The notes under the pieces were generated by a model. It saw only the letters and a program-made list of their open reading frames with translations. It was not told where the DNA came from and ran no database searches. Of a stretch of DNA of 64,000 bases, positions 1-11,213 are shown in pieces; the stretch's first letter is position 1, and each line of letters opens with the position of its first letter. The position numbers and the translations under genes are program-made. The stretch comes from Crotalaria pallida (lineage: Eukaryota; Streptophyta; Magnoliopsida; Fabales; Fabaceae), in assembly GCA_037953625.1 (NCBI GenBank), contig CM075649.1, forward strand, positions 103,855,290 through 103,919,289, written 5' to 3'.

Positions 1-1
1 C

Positions 2-1939
2 CAAGTTCCAGAAAACCAACAATTTTTTTACTTTTATGAGGAGGTAGTCACGAAGGTTGGAATTCGCGTGCCATTTTCCACCTTTGAGATAGAGGTTCTT
101 AACCACTTACGCGTAGCCCCGAGTCAGCTGCATCCGAGCGAGTGGGCCTTTGCCAGAGCATTCCAGCAGTTTTGCGATGCTGAAGGTCTGGTGGCAACGT
201 TACGAGCCTTCTTTTTGATATATGCCCCTCAAGTAAATAAATTTGGTAACTCCAAAGGGCTCTGGGTGTCATTGAAGGCTCGGAAGGACCATGCCCTTTT
301 TGCGAAGGTTACAGACTCTTGGAAATCCTTCAAACCCCGCTTCTTCAAGTATGAATATACGGGGGCCGAGGTGTGCTAGTTTATGAAGCGAGTTGAGGAT
401 GAAGAAGAAATTAAAATCGTCCCTCAGTTCCCGCTGAGCTGGTCGGGTGATATTTATAATAGAGGGGCCTCCTTATACCAATTTGATTATAAAGTGGATT
501 TGAGTAGGGCCGAGAGGCGTTTATGCGATCGGGTTTGGGAGTATCTTAAAGAAAAGGGTCAGATCGATACAAAACAAATCCTTTTGAAGAGAACAAAGGC
601 TGAAGTGAAAGCCGAGTTGGGTATATAATAAATTTTTTTTTTGCTCGGTATAATACTGACACATTCTTCTTGTTGCAGAAAAAATGGGGAAAAAGGCATC
701 TAAGGCCAAGAAGAGTGCTGCAGCCTCATCCAGGATGGCTCAACTTGCAGCGATGAAGGCAGGTTCTGGTTCGTCGGGTAAGAGCCAATCCTCCGAGCCA
801 ACATCAACCAACAGTCCAACGGTTACTCCCAGTGCAGTTCCTGCTGAGGTGGTCTCGACAGCCGAGGTCGTTGAGCCAATATTTAACTTGGATGCCCAGC
901 CGAGTACCAAAGGTACCCCCCAGCGTCCCCCCAAGAGGCCTCGGGTAGACACGGGAAAAGGGGTAGCTGGGGAGTGGCTTAATCTGAGTAAATCCCACAA
1001 CGGGATTCAAGGCGCTGAGGGCATGGAGGACATTGTCTCAAAGACAGTGTGGGCCAGGAAGACTTCTGATGGCTTTAATGCAACAGTCTTTCCACCTGAG
1101 GATGCGCAAATGATAGACGCCTGGCCCCCACCGGTCTGGGAAAACAATTGTTCGGCCTTGGTGAAGAGTCTCCTAAGAGGTGCGAGCATTCTTCACTACC
1201 TCGGTCAGCGTGGTGAGGATGTTCATGCTGGTGTGGCTACCGAGGGGAAGAAAAAGCGGCAAGAAGCTGAAACTCGGGAGGATTATCTACAGCTCCAGGT
1301 GGAAGCCTTTGAAAAAAGACTTCAAACACTGGCTGCAGAGAAAGAAGGGCTGCAAAAGGAGAAGCAAGAGGCCGAAGATGCCAAAGCTAAAGCCGAGGCT
1401 GACAAGGAGACAGCTGAGAAGACTCTTCAAGAGGCCAATGAAAGGATGAGGCGAGCCGAGGAAATTCCGAAGAAGGCCGAAGAGGATGCCACAACTCTTC
1501 GGGAGGCTACAGAGAAAGCTCGGAAAGCCGAGGAGGATGCTGCAATGGCTCGAGAGCAACTTGAGTACGCCAAGGATGAGGCCGTTGGACTCCGAGCCTC
1601 CTTAGACAAAATGAAGGTGAAAGCTCTTAAGCACAAAAGGGCCGCCAAAGAGAACCTTTACAATTGGGATCATGCAGTTGAAGACTCTTTCCTCAACACC
1701 GTCGAGCAGCTCGCATCCTGAATCCCGGCCTTGTAACCAAAGGTGTTGACCCCAACTTTGGTGTTAAAGCAGGTCGGATCGTGGGTGAGAATGGAGTTGC
1801 AATAGACCTGAGTGGAAACGATCTGCCCGACCACTTTGCGGAGGAGTCTGAGGAAGATGGGGCCGAGGGTGCCGACGGCGACGAGGAAGAAGAGGATAAA
1901 TTTGATCCAGAAAGTATTGTGCTATCTGACATAGAGTAG
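2..1939 (+). pseudogene. Antisense ORF of the Tat element (plant gypsy-type 'putative transposon' protein), 5' partial
   Basis: The frame is open from the window edge. The first part (2-376) resembles the N-terminal domain annotated in plants as 'putative gypsy type transposon' (Transposase_28-like); its function is unknown. An in-frame TAG lies at 377-379 and the same frame continues to 620. A small intron (621-678) would join it in phase to 684-1721. That part has an SV40-like nuclear signal (PKRPRV, near 930-950) and a long Lys/Glu/Ala-rich coiled coil (about 1230-1640). At about 1718 the frame shifts; an acidic tail (EESEEDGAEGADGDEEEE) continues to the TAG at 1937-1939. It converges with pol. 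Nuclear location and oligomerisation are inferences from the NLS and coiled coil. Confidence 0.7.
621..678 (+). other. Candidate 58-nt intron in the antisense ORF
   Basis: The segment starts GTATAT and ends with a T-rich stretch followed by TTGTTGCAG. Removing it joins the frame ending at 620 to the frame that opens at 679-684 without a stop, giving an L-E-K-M-G-K-K junction. The length is at the lower limit for plant introns, so it could instead be accumulated mutation. Confidence 0.45.
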
Positions 1940-2446
1940 ATTTACCCTTGCTTTTCAACTTGATGTATTTACCCCAATAGATGGGTTTGGACTTCTTTGT
2001 TGTAACTATTCTGAATATTTATGATATCTGTCATGATCTTGTGCTTTTCATATTATTCTTTTTGTTATGAATTCAAGTGTTAAGACCTCGGAACTCCGAC
2101 ACTTTATCCAAGGTGGGTTCCTCTATCCGCGATGTAAAAAATGATTTTGAGATAATCACGTTTGAATCGGGAATCTTTTAAAGTACTTGACGAGTTATAA
2201 GCTCTTGTTGAGCTGTTTATAATCGTTCGCGTCATAAACGGTGGCTAATCGGTTATGAGGAAAAGTACATAAATACAATGAATTCAAAAACAGAACTTTC
2301 ATTTATTTGAAGCAGTAAATACAATGGGCTCGGAGTTTCACCGAGCGTACACCATTATCAAAAATAAATAGTCCTAACATTTAGCAAATGAAATAATGAA
2401 ACTAGAAACAAAATTGAAAACAGAATTGAAATAGGGATGAAAAACT
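1940..2446. other. Spacer between converging antisense ORF and pol
   Basis: About 0.5 kb, AT-rich, between two convergent reading frames. It would hold the 3' untranslated parts of both transcripts. I see no further coding sequence and no clear motif. Confidence 0.5.
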
Positions 2447-3379
2447 TTAGCTGAAGTACGCTTTAAGCTTTGCCACATTCCAAGTGTTATTGATGGCAGC
2501 ACCAGAGAGAGTTTCGAGCTTGTAGGCCCCTGTTCCCGTTTTGGAAGCTATTCGGTATGGCCCTTCCCAATTTTGAGCCAGTTTCCCGTCTTTAGCGTTT
2601 TTGAGGCCAATGTCAGCTCTTCTTAGGACGAGGTCACCTACTTCGAATTCTCTGGGTACTACCAGGCGATTATACCCTTTTGCCTGCATTAGCTTGGCAT
2701 GTCGTTCTCGCTCGGCGGCTAGATCTCTGACTTCATCAGATAGAATGAGATCTTCACACAGTAAAGTGTTATTGAGGGGGTTTGGTTGTTGTATGGTTCA
2801 GAATGAGGGGATGATCCTTTCTATCGGGATGACCGCGTCGCAACCGTAGGTAAGTCGATAAGGAGTTTCCCCCGTCGAGGTCTGTATTGTGGTGCGATAC
2901 GACCAAAGTACTTCATGCAAATTGTCCAGCCAATTTCCTTTTGCACCAATGAGCCTCTTCTTAATTCCCTGGATGATGGTTCGATTCACTGATTCCACTT
3001 GTCCATTGGTCTGAGGATGCTCAACCGAGGAAAAATAGTGCTCAATGTTTAAAGCATTGACCAAGTCTTGGAATGTCTTTGATGCGAACTGAGTTCCGTT
3101 ATCAGTCACCAGAACTTGTGGAACTCCAAACCGGGCTATGACCTGCCTTTCAAAAAACTTCTGAACCTTGGCAGACGAGATAGTTGCTAGAGGCTCGGCT
3201 TCTATCCACTTGGTAAAGTAATCTATGGCAACTACCACCCATTTCAGCTGTCCTGGTGCGGTGGGGAACTGGGCAATCAAATCCATTCCCATTGATAGAA
3301 AGGATAGGGAGGTGAAAGTGAGAGGAGTTCCTCGGCCAGCTTCTGATACACATCGCTGTGAAATTGACACTTTTCGCAT
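2447..3379 (-). pseudogene. Tat element integrase (core and GPY/F C-terminal module)
   Basis: Integrase inserts the element cDNA into the chromosome. The catalytic triad is visible: Asp in VVAIDYFTKW, Asp in VTDNGTQF, and Glu in NGQVESVNR. The C-terminal part (2447-2689) has VGDLVLRR and the EGPYRI signature of the GPY/F module found in gypsy integrases. The frame is interrupted by TGA at 2798-2800. The N-terminal HHCC zinc finger (around 3340-3500, including CEKCQF) is read in a different frame from the core, so a frameshift pair separates it from the RNase H and core segments. No chromodomain is seen, as expected for a non-chromovirus. Enzymatically dead as it stands. Confidence 0.9.
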
Positions 3380-3391
3380 CTCTTCACATGA

Positions 3392-4636
3392 TTAATCGCA
3401 TCTTGCTGAAGGGTCGGCCAGTAATATCCTGCCCTTAGAATCTGTTTGGCCAATGATTTTCCCCCAACATGATGGCTTTCGATTCCTCCGTGAACCTCTT
3501 CCAGTATCTAAACATCTGAGCATAGGGCCACTGACCCCTCGGCGAAACAAAATTCCTTCAACCAGAGTAAATTGCGACGCCTTCTTGACGAGCTTCTTAG
3601 CCTCGGTTGGATCAGCAGGCAAAGTTCCCTGTTCTAAGTAACTCATGATCGGAGCAGTCCAACTTGGATCCACCGAAACGGAGAGGACAACGCTAGGTCC
3701 GTGCACCATTTCTTGGATCAAAGTCTTGTTATTTCTGGGGCCTTTCGTTGAAGCAAGTTTTGAAAGAATGTCTGCTCGACCATTGCTTTCCCTTGGAATA
3801 TGACAGAATTCAACTTTGGCAAACTCTGAAGACAAGAACTTCACCTTCTCAAGATACTTTTGGAGGATGGGTTCTTTGGCTTGATAATCACCTTTAACTT
3901 GAGAGACCACCAGCTGAGAGTCGCTGAAAATCTTGACTTCTCGGGCCCCTACCTCCTTTGCCATCTTGAGACCAGCCATTATAGCTTCGTATTCTGCCTG
4001 ATTATTTGAAGTAGGAAATCCGAACTTCAGAGAATACTCAAGGGTAAAACCATCGGAGTTCTCCAAGATTATTCCAGCACCTGCCCCAAGCTTGTTACTC
4101 GACCCATCAACGTAAATGCTACAGTCCAAGTTTGAGCTCGTCAGTGGCTCAGTAAACTCAGTGAGAAAATCAGCTAGAACCTGAGACTTCATTGCCTTCC
4201 TCGGTTCGAAAGTGATATCGAACTCAGAAAGTTCAATGGCCCAAGTTACCATTCTTCCTGCTAGGTCGGGTTTCTGGAGAATCTGGCGGATAGGTTGAGC
4301 TGTTCTGACTTTAATGTGATGACTCTGGAAGTACTGACGCAATCTTCTGGCCGTGATGACCAAGCAGAAAGCCAATTTTTCCACCTTTTGGTACCTCAGT
4401 TCTGGTCCTTGAAGCGCTCGGCTAACAAAATATACGGGGGATTCCTTGCCCGATTCTTCTCGAACTAGAACTGAACTGACAACTGAATCACCCACTGATA
4501 AGTATAGGAACAGAATTTCTCCAATTACAGGGCTAGATAGGATCGGGGGGGATGCCAGATATTGCTTAAGGTCAGTGAAGGCCTTTTTGCATGCATAGTT
4601 CCATTCGAACGCCTTCTCTTTTTCCTTTATTAACAA
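3392..4636 (-). pseudogene. Tat element dual RNase H region
   Basis: Two RNase H domains lie in tandem. The first (upstream half) is the degenerate Ty3/gypsy connection RNase H (VYFVSRAL, KLAFCLVITARRLRQYF). The second is a complete-looking archaeal/plant-type RNase H: IYVDGSSN, NNQAEYEAIMAGL, IFSDSQLVVSQV and the late ADILSKLAS supply the D-E-D-D carboxylates. Acquisition of a second, functional-type RNase H is a known hallmark of the Tat lineage. It is preceded by stops at 4643-4645 and 4766-4768 in the same frame. Its last part (from about 3505) reads out of frame relative to the integrase zinc finger, and it ends at 3392. Confidence 0.9.
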
Positions 4637-4786
4637 TTGGTATCATGGTAGGGCCTTCCGAGCTGACTGGGATAAGAATCTGGAAAGAGCTGCTACCCGA
4701 CCTGCCAACTGTTGTACACCCTTAATGTCAGATGGACTCTTCATCTCGAGGATGGCTCGACACTTCTAAGGGTTCGCTTCAATTCC

Positions 4787-5470
4787 TCATTCAGTGAGCA
4801 TAAATCCGAGGAATGATCCAGCGGGAACCCCAAAGGTGCATTTTTCCGGATTCAACCTCATATCGTATTGCCGAATTTTGTCAAGAATAATCTTCAAGTA
4901 CTTGGCATGTTCTTCTTCCTTCAAACTCTTAGCAATCATGTCATCGATGTACACTTCCATTCTAGGCCCAATAAGTGAGCCGAACACTTTATTCATCATT
5001 CGCTGGTAAGTTGTCCCAGCGTTCTTGAGTCCGAAGGGCATGACATTATAACAGTACGTAGCGTTCTCAATCACGAAGGAAGTTTTCACCTGATCCATGG
5101 GATACATCGGAATCTGATTGTAGCCAGAATAAGCGTCCATAAAGGACAGTCTCTGATATCCTGGTGAGTTGTCTATTAATTTGTCTATGCAAGGAAGTGG
5201 ATATTGGTCCTTGGGGCAAACCTTGTTTAGGTCTGTATAATCCACACACATTCTCCACTTTCCATTGGATTTTTTGACCAGTACGGGATTAGCCAACCAA
5301 TCGGTGTATACCACTTCCCTGATGAACCCTGCTTCAAGCAGCTCGACAACCTTTTCCTCTGTGGCTTGAGCTTTTTCGGTTCCGACCCACCTTTTCTTCT
5401 GGCATACTGGTTTAGCGCCAGGATAGACACTTAATTTGTGGCAGATGAAATTCGGGTCAATGCCTGGCAT
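4787..5470 (-). pseudogene. Tat element reverse transcriptase
   Basis: RT copies element RNA into cDNA. Motifs in order: NPVLVKKSNGKWRMCVDYTDLN, PLPCIDKLID, FMDAYSGYNQI, VMPFGLKNAGTTYQRMMN and the catalytic box VYIDDMI, all typical Ty3/gypsy. The frame is shared with protease upstream and RNase H downstream, and ends at an in-frame stop at 4787-4789. The upstream stop at 5522-5524 separates it from the protease part. The reading frame otherwise has no internal shift. Confidence 0.93.
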
Positions 5471-5521
5471 GTCCGCCGAGGTCCAGGCGAATAAATCTTT
5501 GTTCTCTACGAGCAGTTCTCT

Positions 5522-6529
5522 CTATTCTTTCTCAACTTCCTCGGTAAGATCGACACCAATCTTGACACAACGGGATGGATCGGAGCCTAAGATTATCTTC
5601 TTGAAATCCCCCTGAGGGGTCGGCCTGGTTTCATCATCCTCCCTTACATCCAGATCTGCCAAGTTAACACTTCCCTTATTGAGTGGTTCTTGCACAATTT
5701 TTTCATCTTCAATCCTCAGTTTACCCAGGCTGATATTGTAGCACTTCCGAGCCAATTCTTGTTCAGAACGCACCGTAACCACCTTGTCGTTAGATCCTGG
5801 AAATTTCATAGCTAGATGAATATTTGAAACTATGGCGCCAAAAGACTAGAGTGCAGTGCGACCGAGGATAGCGTTGTAAGCTGACGGAGCCTGGACGACC
5901 AAAAATTTTACTATCTCCGTTCGAGCAGATGGTTGTTCCCCCAGGGTGACTGGTAGGTGGATATGGCCTAGGGGAGCAATCGAATGGCCCGTAAAGCCAA
6001 TCAAACTTCCTCCGAACGGAGTTAGATTAGACCTTTTCAGCTTCAGGGCTTCAAACAGATCCAAGAACATAATGTATGCCGAACTTCCCTGATCAACAAG
6101 AATCCTCTTTACTTCATAATTACCAAGCCAAGCTGTAACTACCATTGGATCGTTGTGGTCTTGGATTATGTCAGCAAAGTCCTCGTCACTGAAGCTGATG
6201 ACGATGTTCTTCTTTTTAGTTTTTTGAATTGGTCGGCTGGCAACAGAAAGAACTTAACCCACGTACTTCTTTTGGTCACCTCTTTTTTCCCCTTCACCTG
6301 CGAATCCTCCAGCAATGGTGTTGATCAAAAAAGTCTCTCGACCTTTATCCTGTTCGGACAATAGGGTAGAAGCTCCCCCCGTAGGTGGTGAAGGGCTCCT
6401 ATTTCTTTGTTTCTGCTCGGTTCTGGGTGAGGAATGACTTTTTCTCCTAGCACGCTTTCGCATTGCTTCGCCAATGTATTGTTGAAGTTTTCCGTCCCTT
6501 ACCATTTCTTCAGTCAAATCTTTTAACAT
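5522..6529 (-). pseudogene. Tat element Gag tail, aspartic protease and linker
   Basis: The same frame as gag and RT, with stops at 6254-6256 and 5846-5848. The segment begins with the end of Gag after the broken zinc knuckle. It then holds a retropepsin-like protease with active-site region ILVDQGSSAYIM and the later hydrophobic AILGRTAL motif (the ILGR part of the fold). After the protease an acidic linker leads into RT. The D-Q-G-S triplet is a variant of the D-T/S-G core and is common in this lineage as far as I recall. Confidence 0.8.
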
Positions 6530-6553
6530 GGTACACTGGTCAGTGGTATGTCC

Positions 6554-8080
6554 CTATCCACCATGATGGTCACAATACTTGGTCTTATCTTTCTGAGCAG
6601 CTTTTCTCAAAGCTGGAGGCCTGGTAATATTGCGCATCTCGATGTGCATAGTCTCGCGAAGGATTTGACTCCTTGGTACTGTAAGCTGAGTATACTCGTC
6701 ATATTTGCCTTTTGGAGGCAGTTTTTCACCTCTTTCTCTCTCTCTTTTATCCTTCCTCCCTCTACCATCTCTAAACCGATCGTTTTGTTGAGATCGTTGT
6801 TCTTGACGATCTTCTTTACCCCGCGCCACAGTACTGATTCTGTGAAACTCTTCCAAATTTACAAACTTCCTGGACCTTTCCCTGAGCTCGGCCATATCCT
6901 TGGGTGGTTCTCCTATCAAACAATCTTTAAAATCTCCGTCTCGTAGCCCTTGAGTAAGCAAGAGAACATATACTCCAGATTGTAAACCCGATATGCCACT
7001 AGCCTCCTGTTGATACCGAGCTAAATAGTCTCGTAGAGACTCGTCTGGTCTCTGTACAACTCCAGCTAATGAATGATCAGATTTTGGCTGTGACATACTG
7101 GCAGTGTACCTATTCAAGAACGTTCTTCTAAGTTCAGCCCAAGAGTGAATTGAATTTGCAGGTAGGGAATTGAACCATCGCAAAGGTGCCGAGCCCAAAG
7201 TCATTGAGAAAGCGTGGCATTTCATGAAGTCCCCTCCTCCATAAAACATCATGGAAGATTCGTAAGCCACAATATGGTCCATCGGATCGGTTGTCCCGGT
7301 ATAGCGAGGAATATTCTGATGTCCTACATAAGTCTGCGGGGTTTGGTATGCCATGATCTCTGCTGTGAAAGGATGGCCAGGATGATGTTCCTCGATAATA
7401 CGATCGGGAACCACGCTCGGGTTGAGGGGTGGGGGTGGAGGAAGGTTGCTTGGGTTGCCGAGAGCCACGCGAGGGCTTTGCTCGGCCGTTCTTGCCATGC
7501 TCTGCTGCTGAAGAGCAGCAATAGCCTGATTCTGCTTCTCAATCAAGGAAGTCTGGGTCCTTAAAATTTCCATGATTGACTCTTCTCGCCTTCGAGCCGA
7601 AGAGGTAGTCATGTAAGACCTGCCCTCAGTTTCGGTGGAACGTGGACCGCCTTGAAGCGTTCCAAAGTGGCCCCTCGTCAAGTGAGGTATTTCTCTTTGA
7701 GATCTATCTGCTCGAGAATGGTCATGATGAGTGGAACGTTCTACTCGACGGGCCCCATTAGTTCGTGATCCAGAAGGGGCCCTCCGAGCCACGTGTGATC
7801 CAGAATCTGCAGTATCACGCCACTCTGAGACATGACAATCAGGAACAGTGTGAGAGTTAGACCGTCCTCCACCGCCTTCAATAATGGGAGGAACATGAGC
7901 CTGTGCCTGAAGCGGGTTTTCAGGAGGAACTTGAGGGGGTGGGTTAACAGGAGGAGCCTGATTGCCTCCAGGGGGTCCTCCCGGAGCGATCCTATCCCTG
8001 ATATTTCCTCTTCCGTTTTTGGGTGGCCTCCCATGGAGGCGACGGCCGAGATCTCCTCCGTTGTCGTTGTCGTTTGCCAT
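6554..8080 (-). pseudogene. Tat element Gag
   Basis: Capsid/nucleocapsid protein. The start at 8080 is chosen because it is the first ATG after the PBS (leader of only about 35 nt) and opens a 508-codon frame. The N-terminal part is Pro/Gly/Arg-rich and low-complexity. A short coiled segment precedes a Retrotrans_gag domain at roughly residues 260-400 (HAFSMTLGSAPLRWFNSLP, SLRDYLARYQQEA). Arg/Lys-rich sequence follows, then a CDHH...H...C zinc knuckle. The stop at 6554-6556 falls inside this knuckle, and the frame continues beyond it, so the stop is a mutation. Confidence 0.88.
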
Positions 8081-8114
8081 GAAAATAGTGGATGTGGGAA
8101 TACTAGTTATTCGT

Positions 8115-8132
8115 TCCCCACAGATGGCGCCA
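8115..8132 (-). other. Primer-binding site of the Tat element
   Basis: The minus strand reads TGGCGCCATCTGTGGGGA one base after the LTR end. TGGCGCC starts are common in plant Ty3/gypsy PBSs. I cannot assign the exact tRNA beyond the first seven bases. Confidence 0.8.
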
Positions 8133-8133
8133 A

Positions 8134-8772
8134 TGTAGTGTCCTTAAACACTATGTGTCCTTAAACCTCTAAGTGCTCAAGATTATGGTAACCAGGAGCC
8201 CAGAAGAGGATCAAGTGTTGATGTATGACTTATGGTATTTCTGCAGTTCCAGTTGGGAAAAGCAGGGTCTCCCTAGTCAACGTGTGCGTGTGCAGAGTGT
8301 CAACTTAGGGATGAGAGTACTTACCTGAAACCCTAGCTGTGATGAGCTATTTATAGGGTTTGGAGGAGGCTGATATGGGCCCTTTGGGCCCTGTATCAGA
8401 GTTGTGCTGAACCAAGATTTTGTGAGATAATATCGGATGATTATGCTTCTAGAATCTGGATAGGATTAGCTGAAGATCTCATGTCTAGGCTATTGCGAGA
8501 ATCTAGGAGAGATTTGCGGAAGGGATAAGAAGCCTCGGCGAGCCTGAGCTTATCCACGAGCCGACGGTATATCTCGGTCCTAGAGTCCCGAGCCTGATGG
8601 ATCGTGGACCGATCGTAAGATTCGGTTCCATCAAGTCCGAGCCTGGCCCATTCGTATGCTCGGATCCCATGAGTCCGAGCGAAGGACTTTCATGACAGGT
8701 AATCCGAACTAAGTGCCTTTGGAAGAACCCTTTGGTGAGACTCGGGTCCGTATGTGGTCGGCAGATCCTACA
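8134..8772 (-). repeat. 5' LTR of the Tat element (639 bp)
   Basis: Bounded by TGTAG and CTACA, a perfect 5-bp inverted terminal repeat, with the PBS abutting its left (3') side. Only one copy is in the window, so divergence and target duplication cannot be measured. The bases after the right end are CATCA. Confidence 0.8.
8347..8355 (-). promoter_or_regulatory. TATA box in the Tat LTR
   Basis: TATAAATAG on the minus strand, about 420 nt into the LTR and 210 nt before its end. This is a plausible core promoter for gag-pol transcription. Confidence 0.55.
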
Positions 8773-9782
8773 CATCAATTTCTTAGCATATCCTAGAATT
8801 ACCATGTCGATTTCTCACTTTATTTTTATTGCTAAGAAAAGGCAATGAATTCAATAATAAAAAACTTATCTTCATGTTTCTGATTTAAAATAAATAATGA
8901 GGCTGAGAGGTTTGCCATTGCTGAATTATTTAACCTAACTCTCAAGATATGACAATGGAGTTTGGGGTATTATTCACTTGAGGAATCATTGTCGTTGCCA
9001 TATTTTTCTATGCTGTGAGTTCAGTTATCAGAAATTCAAGGTTGTTACTTATAGTAATACTAAAAATGTGAACATTTTCGGCCTGTTTGGTTTGCAAGAA
9101 ATTGAGAGGAAAGATTTTGGGGAGGAGAAAATAAGAAGAAAACAAGAAAATCTCATGTTTGGTATAGGAGAGAAAACAAGGAGAGGGAGAAACTGGAGTG
9201 GGACCCATGGAAATATTTTTTCTCTACTCATCTAGCGAGAGTGTGAGGAAAAAACATAGTTGAGATGCCAAAATTTCCAAAATAGACACAACTTTTGGTT
9301 GAAAACCGAAATTACCCTTGACCCTATTTCCTTTGAGTCCTTTCCTCTTCCTTCATTCTTCTCATCTCTCACTTTCTTAGCAATGGTTGAAGACATGTGT
9401 TTCTTCTTCTACCGTACTCTCTACAGTCTCATTTATAAGCAAATAATAATAATAATAATAATAATAAATACTTCACTAATGGTCTTAAATATAAGCAAAA
9501 ATTTAACTAACTTTCTATTTTCAATACAATCATTCTTAAAATATCTTCCTAGTGTGGTTGAGTCATTTAATTTGTTTGTTTCATTCCCAATATAAATTTC
9601 CTAAAGTAATATATCTTTTTATGAATTTGAGAAAATTAAATACATTCAACTAACTTTCTTAATAGATGAGAAATTAGTTATTTTTTCTTAAAAATGAGAC
9701 CGGAATGAGTATTTTACTATTTGCTCATTCCAACTGTCCCCTTTTCTCTATGAAACAACGTGCTTCTTCTATGTTATATGTT
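8773..9782. other. AT-rich spacer, no gene seen
   Basis: The segment near 9080-9240 starts GGCCTGTTTGGTTTGC and is A/G-rich, in the style of a hAT-type or other MITE end, but I cannot find a matching partner end. No coding potential is recognised. Confidence 0.35.
9441..9470. repeat. (AAT)n microsatellite
   Basis: About nine uninterrupted AAT units. Confidence 0.9.
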
Positions 9783-9783
9783 A

Positions 9784-9808
9784 CTAGTACAATGACCGTG
9801 CAATGCAC
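9784..9808 (-). mobile_element. Helitron 3' terminus on the minus strand
   Basis: On the minus strand a GTGCA/TGCAC hairpin (9798-9808) is followed by 10 nt, then CTAG (9787-9784) and a T. This is the canonical Helitron 3' end. The body should run to the right on the plus map. I could not place its 5' TC end in the AT-rich sequence up to 11054. Confidence 0.55.
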
Positions 9809-11054
9809 TGCTTTTGCAAATTTAATCATACATAAATAAAAATTACCTTCCTTATATAATTTTTCAAAATATTCAATATAACCTTCGCATATTTTATTTT
9901 GAAAATATTTAATGTTTCAATTTTATTAGTTACAATAGCCTGATAAATAATTTATTCATTAGAGATCACCAAATGTAATGTACCTAAAACATCGGGTTCA
10001 TGTTTTAGATCCTATTGAAACAAGCTAAAAAGACTAAAAATGACGGATAAAGTGGAACAGAAGGAGTATGAGTGTTTGTGAAAAAAAAGTATTTAATAAC
10101 CATTGAAGATTTGTTATTTTATTTAATTCCCTAGAACATTATAAAAAAGTTGTTATCTTATTTAATTTTTGTTTAACTCACAATGCAATTTTTATATAAT
10201 ACATTAACTATTTATTAATTTTGACAGTATTAAATACAATCAACTAACTTCCTCAATAAGCTTAAATTTAGGAAAAGTTGCTTATAATTAGAATCGAAGA
10301 ATGTAAAATACTAAAATGTTTCAGCGAATATAATGGAATATAAATTAAAAATTTAAATTCAAGAATTAATATTTTTTATCCATAAGTAATTAAACATATT
10401 ACTCAAATTATCATACATTATTAAAATTATGCAATTGGTATAAACAAACTGCGAAGGATTAAAGACAAAATTATTCTAAGTATAAAAATTCAAATAGGTT
10501 AAAGAAATTTATTTAGTGTTTAATATTTTTTCCAATTTACATAAGAAAATACACAATAAGTACATATAAAATTTACGATATTAATTAAAATAAATATAAG
10601 CACAACAACCTTTTTTTTATATATAATTATGGAAAATTATGTTGTTATACATTATTATCACCTTTTTCTTTATTAGTCTATCATGCAATCTGTACGCTTG
10701 TCATTTTTTTTTTTTAAATAATTAGAACCGAGTTTTATTCACTTCAAAATCAGTTGTATATCCACAAAATTGTGGCAAAGAACCACCGTGTCAATAGGGT
10801 ATATTTCTTTAGATACCATTACATTATTATAATTTAGGTTTATCTACATACAAAAAGTATACCAAAAGAAGTACCATTTTTTTGGGAAAAGTACTTAAAA
10901 TTGCTAAATAATATTTAGATATGAAAGATATTGATACTAATTTATGACTAAAAAATACTACATGGATCATTGTATATAAAACTCTACTTATAAGAACCTG
11001 TAACAATTTTCAGGGAGCACTAATCATTTATTTTCGTAAATACCTCTATCAACT
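9809..11054. other. AT-rich spacer with a Stowaway-like MITE end
   Basis: No coding sequence. At 10031-10068 the minus strand starts TA then CTCCTTCTGTTCCACTTT, which resembles a Stowaway/Tc1-mariner MITE terminus next to a TA duplication. The other end is not recognisable. The rest is low-complexity AT, perhaps the body of the Helitron ending at 9784. Confidence 0.4.
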
Positions 11055-11213
11055 TAACATAATGGGTTTAATTATGTCACATGTCCCTGAAGTTTGGGGT
11101 ACTTTTGTCAAATACCCTTATACTTTTTTTTTCAATGTCTGAGTCCCCGAAGTTACTTCTGGATTTGTCATATACCCCTACTACCAATTCTGGTTAATTT
11201 CGATGACATGCAA

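Larger units (their letters stand above)
1..8772 (-). mobile_element. Tat-lineage Ty3/gypsy LTR retrotransposon, 3' end outside window
   Basis: Reading the minus strand from right to left gives LTR, primer-binding site, gag, protease, RT, RNase H, a second RNase H, integrase, and then a long ORF on the opposite strand. Two RNase H domains and an antisense ORF between pol and the 3' LTR are features I know from Tat/Retand/Grande-type Ty3/gypsy elements. The 3' LTR would lie left of base 1, so age and target duplication cannot be read. The gag-pol frame is the same from 8080 to 2447. It is broken by in-frame stops at 6554, 6254, 5846, 5522, 4787, 4766, 4643 and 2798 and by a local out-of-frame segment near 3300-3505. 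The copy is therefore dead as a protein source. Confidence 0.9.

Noticed and set aside
3453..8164. Plus-strand ORFs opposite gag-pol (for example 3453-3641, 4794-5009, 6548-6946, 7214-7564, 7832-8164)
   Set aside because: Shadows of the minus-strand Tat coding frame, no domains.
9065..9760. Possible complete hAT-type MITE starting GGCCTGTTTGGTTTGC
   Set aside because: No inverted partner end or target duplication could be found by eye.
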